Below, piece after piece: positions 1 through 7,914 of a DNA stretch of 36,641 bases. The position numbers were made by a program, and so were the translations under genes. The stretch covers positions 1 through 36,641 of the forward strand of contig JACMNE010000060.1 of the NCBI GenBank assembly GCA_014378715.1, given 5' to 3'. Under the pieces are notes generated by a model. It made no database searches. It worked only from the letters and a program-made list of their open reading frames with translations, and was not told the DNA's origin. The first letter of the stretch is position 1, and the number at the start of each line of letters is the position of its first letter. The DNA comes from Microbacteriaceae bacterium. GTDB lineage: Bacteria > Actinomycetota > Actinomycetes > Actinomycetales > Microbacteriaceae.

Positions 1-290
1 GATCCAGGCGGGTGTCCTGCACGTGGGCGGTGGAGGCGCACCGCGACTCGTTCACGAGGTACGCGGCGATGGACTCCCGGCGCGTGGTCGGCGGGAGCGC
101 GTCTCCGCTCGCGACGATCGCGTCTGCCCCGATCGCGTGCGCGAGGCTCGCCCCGGTGTAGATGAGCCCGACGGTTGCGCACCCGCCCCGGGTGGTCGTC
201 GACCAGCAGCTGAGCGACGATGCCGCCTATCGACTGCCCGACGACGTGGGCAGACTCGAGCCCGAGCCCCACGATCAGGTCGGCAGTCGC
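1..290 (-). pseudogene. alpha/beta hydrolase fragment, frameshifted, cut by the window edge
   Basis: Read leftward from about 290, the frame gives an alpha/beta-hydrolase nucleophile elbow with the GxSxG motif (VVGQSIGGIVAQLL), followed by DDHPGRVR as in many members of the fold. At about position 170 the homology moves to another frame, which continues TVGLIYTGASLAHAIGADA and runs to the window edge. The N-terminal strands and oxyanion region are missing: the hydrolase reading starts directly after the last transmembrane residues of the neighbouring transporter remnant, in the same frame. The catalytic Asp and His would lie beyond the window. I read this as a dead fragment left by a deletion. 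Sequencing error cannot be excluded, but three further lesions in the adjoining transporter make decay more likely. Confidence 0.55.
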
Positions 291-1506
291 GCCGACGATG
301 TACAGCGCCGCACAACCGCCGAGGAACGTGATCAGCGTTCCGGCGATGAGCGCGGAGCCGATCTGCGGCGGGCCGGTGGCGACGGCGAGGATGCCCATGT
401 CGCGGCCCTCCTGCTCCTTGTTCGGGAGCACGAGCGACATCACGGCGAGGTCCACCGAGAAGTAGGTGCCGATGAAGATACCCGAGAGGATGGCGTAGAC
501 CAGCATGCCGGTCCAGCTCGGGTTGATGATCGGGATGAACATCGTGAGCGCGAGGCGGACGGCGGAGACGCCGACGAAGAGCTTGCGGCGGTCGAGCTTG
601 TCGGCGAGCCAGCCGCAGAAGGTCGCGACGGCGACCCAGGCGAGCACGGTGACCGACGAGAGGGTGACGACGGCCGTGGCGACGTTGCCGCCGGAGATTT
701 GGTCGGCGCCGATGTAGTCGCTGAGGTGAGGAAGAGGAAGCCACTGACCGTGAAGTGCGACAGGAAGCGGAACAGGCGGCTGACGAATGCGAGGGTGAAG
801 TCACGGCTCGCGAAGGCCTCGAAAAATCCGCGCACCGCGTGGGCGATGCCGGGGTTCTCGCGGGCGGCGGGCAGCGGCAGGGAGAGGCTCGAGCCCTCAC
901 GGGTGCCGAGCACCAGGGCCAGCGCCGTGACGACGAAGACCAGGGCGATGATCGTGTAGCCCTCGATCTGTCCGACGCGGCTGGCGACGTTGACTCCGAC
1001 GAGCACCCCGAGCGGGGTGGCCAGGCCGATGAGCGTCGAGGCGACCCCGCGCCGGCTCTCCGCGATGCGGTCGGGCAGGATCGCCGTGACGGCGCCCTGG
1101 TACGTGTTGGAGGTGAGCCAGAGGGCGGTGTATATGACGCCGAGCAGAAACTGGTTGTCCGCGAAGCCCATCGCGATCATGAGCACACCGGAGACCACGG
1201 AGGTTCCGACGATCCACGGGGTACGCCGGCCGAAACGCGAGCTCGTGTGGTCGGAGATCGCGCCGCCGAGCGGGAGGCCGATCAGCGACGTGATCGCCAC
1301 GAAGGTGGTGAGCAGCGCGAGGTTCGCGACCTTGTTGACCGGGTCGAGCGCCTCGACCTGGATCAGGATCTGCTGGATGCCCTGGTAGACGGCGATGATG
1401 CCCGTCATCGCCGTCAGCAGGAGCGACAGCAGTCACCCCAGATGGGGAAGCTTCGTGGGGGTCGTGCCGGTGGGTGGGGCTTGGGTGCTCGTTATGGTTT
1501 CTCCAT
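288..1506 (-). pseudogene. MFS transporter pseudogene with several lesions
   Basis: The longest intact piece (1408 leftward) reads as the N-terminal half of a major facilitator permease. It includes the family loop after helix 2 (GGAISDHTSSRFGRRTP) and several hydrophobic helices. Three lesions are visible. The apparent start at 1506 is out of frame with the following TITSTQAPPTG leader. An in-frame TGA at 1435-1433 interrupts the expected junction between the leader and LLSLLLTAMTG. At about 722-730 the frame shifts after SGFLFL, and homology resumes in another frame as LSDYIGADQISGGN and runs to about 290. There the sequence passes in frame into an alpha/beta hydrolase. The substrate is unknown; related permeases carry sugars or organic acids. 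The gene is not expected to make a functional protein. Confidence 0.75.
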
Positions 1507-1726
1507 GGGAACCTCAGGCTGAATCAGCGGGACAAAAGCGCCTAACGGTCGTTCACTTGTAAGATGTCAGAACAATTGCACAAGAGCAAGAGCGGATGTC
1601 ACGGAATCTCCAAGTCGGCTCCGGTGGGGGTACATCCACCCCGCGCCATCCGCCGACCGGCTGTTGCCCGAACGTCGGGAAGCGTAGGGTCGAGGCATCA
1701 CTCAGGTTGAGAGGAATCGGCCCGTC

Positions 1727-2071
1727 ATGATCCCCACCAGCGCAGTAACGGGACCCGAGTTCCCCGCGGAGGTGGCGGGTTGGATCGGGATCGCATTCTG
1801 GCTGGTCCTCGGCACGGCCATCGTCGTGCGGGTCGTGCGGGCCGTCGTCCAGCGCCGCCGTGGCGACATCGCGCGGGGGGTGCTCGAACCGATCATCCGC
1901 TCGGGGGCGGTGCAGTCGGAGGCGTTCGGGTGGCCACCGGCCGAAGACCTGGCGCCGGTGTCGGTGTCGGTCTCAAACAGTAGCGAGCGGTCTCGTACGG
2001 GGGAACTCAAGGAGTCCAGCCAGAGCGCGAGGACGCCGTGCCCCGCCCCCGCACCTGACGCACCCGTCTGA
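1727..2071 (+). CDS. small single-pass membrane protein, hypothetical
   Basis: A 114-residue reading frame with a candidate ribosome site (GAGAGGA) about ten bases before the ATG. Residues about 17-37 (AGWIGIAFWLVLGTAIVVRVV) form one convincing transmembrane helix. A basic stretch (QRRRGD) then marks the cytoplasmic side, giving an N-out/C-in arrangement. The C-terminal half is low complexity, rich in Ser, Pro and Ala, and has no domain I recognise. It stands alone between the decayed transporter gene and the dispersed repeat. Codon use in the first 60 residues looks like its neighbours; the tail is less convincing, so the true stop or reading could differ. No function can be assigned. Confidence 0.5.
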   Translation: MIPTSAVTGPEFPAEVAGWIGIAFWLVLGTAIVVRVVRAVVQRRRGDIARGVLEPIIRSGAVQSEAFGWPPAEDLAPVSVSVSNSSERSRTGELKESSQSARTPCPAPAPDAPV

Positions 2072-2149
2072 ACAGCCCTCATCCGACACGCTGCGCCCCC
2101 GCGGCCGGCCCACACGGTGACTCACGCGCATACCGTTCACTGCCGCTGG

Positions 2150-2300
2150 CCTAGTTCGTCGACGCGGTCACTCCCCACGCGGTCCCCGGTCACACGCGCG
2201 GCCGTCATTCGCCTGCGCGCCCCGCGGCCGGATTGGTGCGCCCGCTGTTCACCCACGCGGCCGTGATTACCGCCGCTCGAGTGAACAGGGACCGCGCACC
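2150..2300 (+). repeat. dispersed imperfect repeat, copy 1, with hairpin
   Basis: This stretch aligns over its whole length with 13497-13660, in the same orientation. Shared blocks include CGACGCGGTCA, CATTCGCCTGCGCGCC and CGTGATTACCGC. Inside it, CTGTTCAC (2245-2252) and GTGAACAG (2281-2288) form a perfect 8-base inverted repeat. CGCGGTC (2163-2169) and GACCGCG (2290-2296) are inverted near the two ends. It lies in the 369-base gap 2072-2440, which otherwise shows only the promoter of the next operon. Size, GC richness and hairpin potential fit a REP- or MITE-like element. No transposase is nearby. Confidence 0.65.
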
Positions 2301-2370
2301 CGCAGCATGACCCGAATCGCTTCGGCGCAGCGACCCCTCTCGCATCGCTTGCAGTCTCGTGTACCCCGTG

Positions 2371-2399
2371 TTGTTTTATAAAAAATAAAATGCTACCGT
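2371..2399 (+). promoter_or_regulatory. candidate promoter and operator of the catabolic operon
   Basis: TTGTTT (2371-2376) and TACCGT (2394-2399) are separated by 17 bases and resemble -35 and -10 elements. The spacer is an unusual AT-only tract for this GC-rich DNA and ends in AAAATAAAAT (2382-2391). The reverse complement of that exact 10-mer lies directly before the GntR regulator gene (11962-11971), which suggests a shared repressor site. The following gene starts at 2441 behind AAAGGGG. Confidence 0.5.
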
Positions 2400-2440
2400 C
2401 GTCGCAGGCCACACCGAGGTGACTGACAAAGGGGTAGAAC

Positions 2441-3817
2441 ATGAGCGTCTCAGCGTCGAGCGAAGTGAATCAGACCGGCGGTGCTGAGGTCGACCCTGAT
2501 GTCACGGTGACTCCCCCGAAGGAACGCCGCCGGGTACTCATCTCCAGTTTCATCGGCGCGCTCATCGAGTGGTACGACTTCTACCTCTACGGCATCGCCT
2601 CTGCGATCGTGTTCAGCAGGCTGTTCTTCCCCGACTTCGACAACACGGTCGGCACACTCCTCGCCTTCTCCACCCTGGCGGTCGGCTTCTTCGCCCGCCC
2701 CCTTGGCGGCGCCATCTGGGGTCACTTCGGCGACAAGATCGGCCGGAAGAAGATGCTGGTGCTCTCGATCATCGCGATGGGGATCTGCACCACGGCCATG
2801 GGCCTCCTTCCCACCTACGAGCAGATCGGAATCCTGGCCCCCGTCCTGCTGGTCTTCCTTCGCCTGATCCAGGGCCTCGCGGGCGGCGGCGAATGGGGTG
2901 GCGCCGTGCTCATGGCGATGGAGCACTCCCCCAGCAAGCGCGGATTCTCCAGCAGCTTTCCCCAGATGGGGTTGACCGGGGGCATCCTCCTCGCCAGCGG
3001 TGTGTTCGCCCTGATGACACTCCTGCCGGAGGAGGACCTGCTGACCTGGGGGTGGCGGGTTCCATTCCTCCTCTCTGCTGTCCTGGTGGTCATCGGCATG
3101 TGGATCCGACTCGGGGTGAGCGAGAGCCCCGTGTTCGTCGCGGCACAGAAGAAGGCGGCAGCGGCGGCCGCCGCTGCCGAGCTGAGCGGAGAGACGATCG
3201 CCAAGCCGAGGGCCCCGCTCTTCGAGGTGTTCCGTCACCCGAAGATGCTCATCATCACGATCCTGCTCGTCATCGGCCCGTTCGCGGCGAGCGCCATCTA
3301 TCTGACTTTCGCCACTGCCTACGGCATCCAGGTCGGGTTCACCGCCCCGCAGATGCTCACCGCGACGATGATCGCCGCGGCGCTCGGGTTCCTCGGCCAG
3401 CCGGTGTTCGCCATCTGGTCTGACTCCATCGGCCGGAAGAAGGTCGTCGGCTGGGGCCTGGCGCTGCAGTCCCTCAGCGGATTCCTGCTCTTCGACCAGA
3501 TGAACCAGGGAAGCCTGGTGGGCCTCTACCTCGCGATGTGCTTCGCGGCCGCGGCCCACGCCATGTGTTACGCGCCGCTGGCCGCCTGGCTGGGCGAGCT
3601 GTTCCCCACCCACCTGCGCTACACCGGGTCGTCGATGGGATACCAGATCGCCGGCTCGATCGGGGGCGGGCTCACCCCCGCGTTCTGCATAGCGCTGCTC
3701 CTACTCGCCGGCGGAGCCCCGAACTCAATTCTTGTCGCCGTTTTCATGTGTGCCATCAGTCTGCTCTCGCTGGTCGGCGTGCGAATGGCAAAAGAGACCT
3801 ACAAGTCCAAGCTCTAA
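2441..3817 (+). CDS. MHS-family (metabolite:H+ symporter) MFS transporter
   Basis: A 458-residue permease of the metabolite:H+ symporter branch of the major facilitator superfamily (relatives ShiA, KgtP, ProP). It probably brings an organic acid or aromatic acid across the cytoplasmic membrane with protons. Family signatures are clear: IEWYDFYLYG in helix 1, the loop GHFGDKIGRKK after helix 2, RLIQGLAGGGEWGGA in helix 4 and a second DSIGRKK loop before helix 8. About 12 membrane segments are present, the usual number. The central cytoplasmic loop has a run of eight alanines. The start is supported by AAAGGGG eight bases before the ATG. It is the first gene of the nine-gene operon, and the amidohydrolase follows after 34 bases, so it likely imports the substrate of that pathway. 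Confidence 0.9.
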   Translation: MSVSASSEVNQTGGAEVDPDVTVTPPKERRRVLISSFIGALIEWYDFYLYGIASAIVFSRLFFPDFDNTVGTLLAFSTLAVGFFARPLGGAIWGHFGDKIGRKKMLVLSIIAMGICTTAMGLLPTYEQIGILAPVLLVFLRLIQGLAGGGEWGGAVLMAMEHSPSKRGFSSSFPQMGLTGGILLASGVFALMTLLPEEDLLTWGWRVPFLLSAVLVVIGMWIRLGVSESPVFVAAQKKAAAAAAAAELSGETIAKPRAPLFEVFRHPKMLIITILLVIGPFAASAIYLTFATAYGIQVGFTAPQMLTATMIAAALGFLGQPVFAIWSDSIGRKKVVGWGLALQSLSGFLLFDQMNQGSLVGLYLAMCFAAAAHAMCYAPLAAWLGELFPTHLRYTGSSMGYQIAGSIGGGLTPAFCIALLLLAGGAPNSILVAVFMCAISLLSLVGVRMAKETYKSKL

Positions 3818-3851
3818 CCGTCGCTCACGCCCCCACCAGCAGAGGAGAATC

Positions 3852-5015
3852 ATGACCGTCACCGAATTCCAGACCCCCGCGACCGCGGAGGCTGGTTCCA
3901 AGCTCGGCGTCATCGACGTCGACTTCCACCCGATGCCCCTGCCCACCGACCCGCAGGTCGCCGATCACATCCCGCAGGAGTGGCGCGACTACATCAGCCG
4001 CTACGGCCTGGGGGCGATGGGCGGCGGGGTGTTCCCCGCCCAGCGGGAATTCACCCATCGGCTCGACGCCGTCGACGTGAACGGCCGGGTCGGACTCGAC
4101 CCGCTCCTCGCCGTCGAGCAGGTCCTCGATCCCTTCGACATGACTGCGGCGGTGCTCACCTGCCCGCAGACCTACATCATCACCAACGGCGGGGCGAACA
4201 TGCCCGAGAAGCTGGCGAAGACGATCTACCGCGCCTACAACAACGCGCTTGCCGAGACCTGGTGCGGGGCGGACGACCGGTTCCGGGCGTCCGTGACCGT
4301 GGCCCGCGACATCCCCGGAGGCGAGAAGGAGATCATCCGCTGCAAGGAGGGCGAGTTCGGCGACAAGTTCGTCCAGGTGCTGATCTCCCCCTCCGGCCAA
4401 GACCCGATCGGCAAGCAGCGGTACTGGCCCATCTTCGAGGCCTGCGAGAACTACGACATCCCGATCTCGTTCCACGTGCCGGGACTCGGCCGCCAACCGA
4501 CGGGCGCGGGCCGACAGAACTTCTACGCGGAGACCCACGCCGCATTCGGGGTACTCCCCCTGGCCATGCTGCCGAGCATGATCTTCGAGGGTGTCTTCGA
4601 CCGGTTCCCGAAGCTCAAGGTCGCGGTACTCGAAATGGGCTGGGACTGGGTGGTTCCGTTCAGCTGGCGCCTCGACGCCACCTGGAGCATGCTGCGCGAC
4701 GAGGTCGGACACCTGCAGCGCAAGCCGTCCGAGTACCTGAAGGAGCACTTCTGGTTCAGCACTCAGCCCCTGGAGGAGCCGGAACGCCCAGACCAGACGG
4801 AGGACGTCTTCCGCATCTTCGAGGAGTCCGGCTACGGCGAACGCCTGATGTTCTCCTCCGACTATCCACACTGGGACTACGACTCCCCCTACGAGTCCGT
4901 TCCGGAGAGCTTCCCCGAGGCGCGCCGCCGCCGCATCCTGGGCGAGAACGCGAGCAAGCTCTACGGCATCCCGCTGCGGGAGAACAGCGGACTACCATCG
5001 CCGACGGCGATCTAG
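3852..5015 (+). CDS. amidohydrolase family 2 (ACMSD-like) metal enzyme
   Basis: A 387-residue protein of the PF04909 amidohydrolase family, a TIM-barrel group that includes ACMSD, gamma-resorcylate decarboxylase and 5-carboxyvanillate decarboxylase. Typical reactions are metal-dependent decarboxylation or hydrolysis of aromatic acids. The first-strand metal motif is D22-V-D24-F-H26 rather than the classical HxH. Later likely ligands are the His of PISFHVPG and the Asp of FSSDYPHWD. The segment VLEMGWDWVVPFSWRLD is typical of a large uncharacterised actinobacterial and proteobacterial subgroup. AGGAGA lies six bases before the chosen ATG; an upstream start at 3732 would overlap the transporter gene. 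A second, diverged member of the family lies three genes on. The substrate is unknown. Confidence 0.88.
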   Translation: MTVTEFQTPATAEAGSKLGVIDVDFHPMPLPTDPQVADHIPQEWRDYISRYGLGAMGGGVFPAQREFTHRLDAVDVNGRVGLDPLLAVEQVLDPFDMTAAVLTCPQTYIITNGGANMPEKLAKTIYRAYNNALAETWCGADDRFRASVTVARDIPGGEKEIIRCKEGEFGDKFVQVLISPSGQDPIGKQRYWPIFEACENYDIPISFHVPGLGRQPTGAGRQNFYAETHAAFGVLPLAMLPSMIFEGVFDRFPKLKVAVLEMGWDWVVPFSWRLDATWSMLRDEVGHLQRKPSEYLKEHFWFSTQPLEEPERPDQTEDVFRIFEESGYGERLMFSSDYPHWDYDSPYESVPESFPEARRRRILGENASKLYGIPLRENSGLPSPTAI

Positions 5016-5019
5016 AACC

Positions 5020-6237
5020 ATGTACAAATTGAGTGCGACGATGGCGGCCAGACGCCTCTCCGGCGTTCGCAACTTCGAGGACGCCCGCAGCGCCGCCAGA
5101 CGGCAGCTGCCGCAGGCGATCTTCGACTACGTCGATGGCGGAGCCGAGGACGAGGTGACCCTCGGCTGGAACACGCAGGGGTTCCGCGACCTCTCCTTCG
5201 AGCCGCGCGGCGGCACCTGGATCGCCGCCCCGGATCTGCGCACCACGGTGCTCGGCCTGGACCTCTCCATGCCCGTGCTGACCGCCCCCTGCGGGGGAAT
5301 GCGGCTGGTCCACCCCGATGGGGACATCGGCATCGCCGCGGCGGCGGCGAAGGCCGGAATCGCCCATGTCGCCACCTCGGCGTCGGGATTCTCGCTCGAA
5401 GAGATCGCGCGGACCCCCGGCCCTCAGTGGTTCCAGGCCTACCGGTTCTCCAACCAGGAGGCGATGAAGACGCTGATCCGCCGGGCGGCGGCCGCCGGCT
5501 ACGACGGCCTTGTCGCCACGATCGACACGAGCGTGGCGGGCAATCGCGAGAAGGATTTCCGCAACGGCTTCAGCTACAACATGCGCATCAATCCCACCAA
5601 CATTGCCCGGATGGCCCCGAAGATGATCACCCGCCCCGGCTGGGTGTCCCGGTTCGTGCGGGACGGGATGCCGTTCCAGCTGCCGAACACTGCCGACCTC
5701 ACCGTCGACGGAAAGCCGATGGAGCTCACCGAGATGACCCGCGTCGGCACGGACTCCCACTCACCCTCATGGGAGGACATCGCCTGGATGCGCGCGAACT
5801 GGCCGGGCCCGCTCATCGTCAAGGGAATCCTCGGCGTGGCCGACGCCGAGCGCGCCCGGCAGCTCGGCGTCGACGGCATCATCGTCTCGAACCACGGCGG
5901 CCGCCAGCTCGACGGGTCCCCCGCGACGATCAGCGTGCTGCCCAGGATTGCCGAGGCGGTCGGAGATGACGTGACGGTGCTGCTGGACAGCGGCATCCGG
6001 CGCGGAAGCGACGTGGTTAAGGCCGTCGCCCTCGGCGCGAAGGCGGTGCTCGTCGGACGACACCCCGCCTGGGGTCTCGCCGTCGCCGGCGAGGCAGGGG
6101 TCGGCCACACCCTCGAGATCCTGCGGACCGAGATGATCCGCACGATGAGGCTGCTCGGCTGCCCCTCCGTCGGCCACCTCGACCCCACGTGGGTTACCGA
6201 AAAACCGCTCGGCCGTCCGGCAACCGCACGCCACTAA
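5020..6237 (+). CDS. FMN-dependent alpha-hydroxy acid oxidase/dehydrogenase
   Basis: A 405-residue member of the lactate/mandelate/glycolate oxidase family (FMN_dh fold). These enzymes oxidise an L-2-hydroxy acid to the 2-keto acid and pass electrons to oxygen or the quinone pool. Visible residues are Tyr37 in the FDYVDGGAEDE motif, Lys268 in LIVKGIL, and His292 and Arg295 in SNHGGRQLDG, the catalytic base and substrate-carboxylate site. The DSGIRRGSDV phosphate-binding strand and GRHPAWG follow. Length is normal for the family. The gene begins four bases after the amidohydrolase stop and has no clear ribosome site, which suggests translational coupling; an in-frame ATG at 5041 is an alternative start. 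Within the operon it could oxidise a hydroxy acid intermediate. A lactate-specific role is possible but not indicated by context. Confidence 0.88.
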   Translation: MYKLSATMAARRLSGVRNFEDARSAARRQLPQAIFDYVDGGAEDEVTLGWNTQGFRDLSFEPRGGTWIAAPDLRTTVLGLDLSMPVLTAPCGGMRLVHPDGDIGIAAAAAKAGIAHVATSASGFSLEEIARTPGPQWFQAYRFSNQEAMKTLIRRAAAAGYDGLVATIDTSVAGNREKDFRNGFSYNMRINPTNIARMAPKMITRPGWVSRFVRDGMPFQLPNTADLTVDGKPMELTEMTRVGTDSHSPSWEDIAWMRANWPGPLIVKGILGVADAERARQLGVDGIIVSNHGGRQLDGSPATISVLPRIAEAVGDDVTVLLDSGIRRGSDVVKAVALGAKAVLVGRHPAWGLAVAGEAGVGHTLEILRTEMIRTMRLLGCPSVGHLDPTWVTEKPLGRPATARH

Positions 6238-6253
6238 GAAAGCGAACCCGCGC

Positions 6254-6829
6254 ATGAACCAGGACACCCCACGTGCCAAACGGCACCAGAAGTACGTCGT
6301 CGGCCGAGTCGACGAATTCCCCGAGAGCGGGCGGATGATCGTCGACATCCGCGGCCGCGAAGTGGGGATCTTCCGGATCAGGAACCGGTTCTATGCCGTT
6401 CTCAACCGCTGCCCCCACCTCGGCGGGCCGTTGGTCAAGGGCCAGCTGGTGAACGCGGTCACCTCCACCGGTCCGGGGAATATGGAGCTCGACACCTCCA
6501 AGGACCTCATCGCCTGCCCATGGCACAACTGGGAGTTCGACATCAAGACGGGCCAGTCGTTCTGGAACCCGAAGCATCTCAAGGCCCGGCCGTTCGCGGT
6601 CGGGGTGGAGGTCGGTAACGAGGTCGCCGAGCAGATCGAGACCGGCGCGGTCGGCATGGTCGAGGGCCCCTACAGGGCCGAGACGGTCCAGGTGGCCGTG
6701 GAATCCGAATACATCGTGCTGTTCATGGTGCCGCAGGCCCCAGGAACCGTCCAGAACACTGCCGGCACCCACCGCGCCTGCGAGTCATTCACCCACGCAC
6801 CCGAGGAAAAAGAAGAGGTCACCTCATGA
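6254..6829 (+). CDS. Rieske [2Fe-2S] protein, short
   Basis: A 191-residue protein with one Rieske domain. The cluster ligands are C53-P-H55 (NRCPHLGG) and C88-P-W-H91 (ACPWHNWEFD). It lacks the roughly 250-residue catalytic domain, with its mononuclear iron site, found in Rieske oxygenase alpha subunits, so it is an electron carrier or redox partner and not an oxygenase itself. It is longer than a plain Rieske ferredoxin (about 105 residues): there is a 32-residue insertion between the ligand pairs and an acidic, uncharacterised C-terminal tail. No signal peptide or membrane helix is seen, so it should be cytoplasmic. It overlaps the next gene by four bases (ATGA), so it and the second amidohydrolase are probably made together and may form a complex. 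Confidence 0.85.
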   Translation: MNQDTPRAKRHQKYVVGRVDEFPESGRMIVDIRGREVGIFRIRNRFYAVLNRCPHLGGPLVKGQLVNAVTSTGPGNMELDTSKDLIACPWHNWEFDIKTGQSFWNPKHLKARPFAVGVEVGNEVAEQIETGAVGMVEGPYRAETVQVAVESEYIVLFMVPQAPGTVQNTAGTHRACESFTHAPEEKEEVTS

Positions 6830-7914
6830 CAACCGCGCTCCTCACGAACACCACCCGCAGCACGTTCTGGACGGGCTCCGTCATCGACTGCGATGTCCAT
6901 GCGAACATCCCCTCAATCGAGACTCTCTTCCCCTACCTCGACCCGATCTGGGTCGAGGGAACCAAGGAGCGCGGATGGCGGGGACCCAGCGGACCGCGGC
7001 TGAGCTACCCGCCGGGCGCCGCCACGACCACCCGAGACGAATGGCGGCCGGCCGACCAGATGCCCGCCTCGCAGCTGTCCATGCTGCAGAAGGACATCCT
7101 CGACCCCTGGCAGGTCGACCGCGCGGTTCTGAACTGCTACTACGGCATCGACTCGCTCCGGCACCCGGACTGGGCACCGGCACTGGCCAGCGCCGTGAAC
7201 GACTGGATCATCGCGGAGTGGCTCGACAAGGACCCGCGGCTGGCGGCATCCCTCGTGATTCCAGCCCGCGACCCGATCGCCGCAGCCGCCGAGATCGACC
7301 GGGTCGGCTCCCACCCCGGATTCGTCCAGGTGATGCTCCCCGTGCGGTCGGAGCGCCTCTACGGACAGCGCATCTTCTACCCCATCTTCGAGGCCGCCAC
7401 CCGCAACGACCTCGTCGTCGGCCTCCAGTGGGGCGGCACCACCGAGGACGCCCCGTCTCCCACCGGATACGCCTCCTGGTACGCGGAGGAATACGCCGCA
7501 GAGACACAGGTGTACCTCGCGCAGCTCACGAGCATGGTCTTCGAGGGCACGTTCCAGAAGTTCCCCACCTTGCGCGTCGCGGTACTCGAGGGCGGCTTCA
7601 CCTGGGTCCCGATGTGGGGATGGAGCATGAACAAGAAGTGGAAGGGCCTACGGCGAGAGACTCCCTGGGTTGACCGGCTGCCCCTCGACATCATCCGCGA
7701 CCACGTTCGATTCTCGGTCGCGCCGGCCAACCTCGGTCCCCGGGAACACTCCCAACGCATCATCGACTGGCTCGGCTCCGACGACCTCCTGATGTTCGCC
7801 ACCGACTACCCCCACCGTCACGACGACCAGATCGACGAGCTGCTCGAGATCATCCCCGAGTCCATGCGTGCGAAGCTGATGTCGGAGACGGCCAGGGACT
7901 GGTACCGGTTGTGA
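6826..7914 (+). CDS. second amidohydrolase family 2 protein, altered metal site
   Basis: A 362-residue protein of the same PF04909 family as the gene at 3852, but clearly diverged. The first-strand motif is D21-C-D23-V-H25. The segment MNKKWKGLRRETPWV and the late FATDYPHRHDD motif place it in an uncharacterised subgroup. Where the first enzyme has a histidine (ISFHVPG), this one reads VGLQWGGT, so a usual metal ligand is glutamine. It may bind metal differently or act as a regulatory partner of the other protein. It is translationally coupled at both ends: its ATG overlaps the Rieske stop by four bases and its stop overlaps the next GTG by four. The product and substrate are unknown. Confidence 0.87.
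   Translation: MTTALLTNTTRSTFWTGSVIDCDVHANIPSIETLFPYLDPIWVEGTKERGWRGPSGPRLSYPPGAATTTRDEWRPADQMPASQLSMLQKDILDPWQVDRAVLNCYYGIDSLRHPDWAPALASAVNDWIIAEWLDKDPRLAASLVIPARDPIAAAAEIDRVGSHPGFVQVMLPVRSERLYGQRIFYPIFEAATRNDLVVGLQWGGTTEDAPSPTGYASWYAEEYAAETQVYLAQLTSMVFEGTFQKFPTLRVAVLEGGFTWVPMWGWSMNKKWKGLRRETPWVDRLPLDIIRDHVRFSVAPANLGPREHSQRIIDWLGSDDLLMFATDYPHRHDDQIDELLEIIPESMRAKLMSETARDWYRL

Noticed and set aside
2137-2442. Leftward small open frame over the first dispersed repeat
   Set aside because: Its resemblance to a frame at 13481-13663 comes from the shared non-coding repeat, and both have shadow-like composition.
2450-3613. Long leftward open frame opposite the MHS transporter gene
   Set aside because: It is a GC-rich shadow: composition is highly charged with no domain, no ribosome site, and the opposite strand has clear permease motifs.
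6254-6829. Rieske oxygenase alpha subunit
   Set aside because: At 191 residues it has only the Rieske domain and no mononuclear iron catalytic domain.
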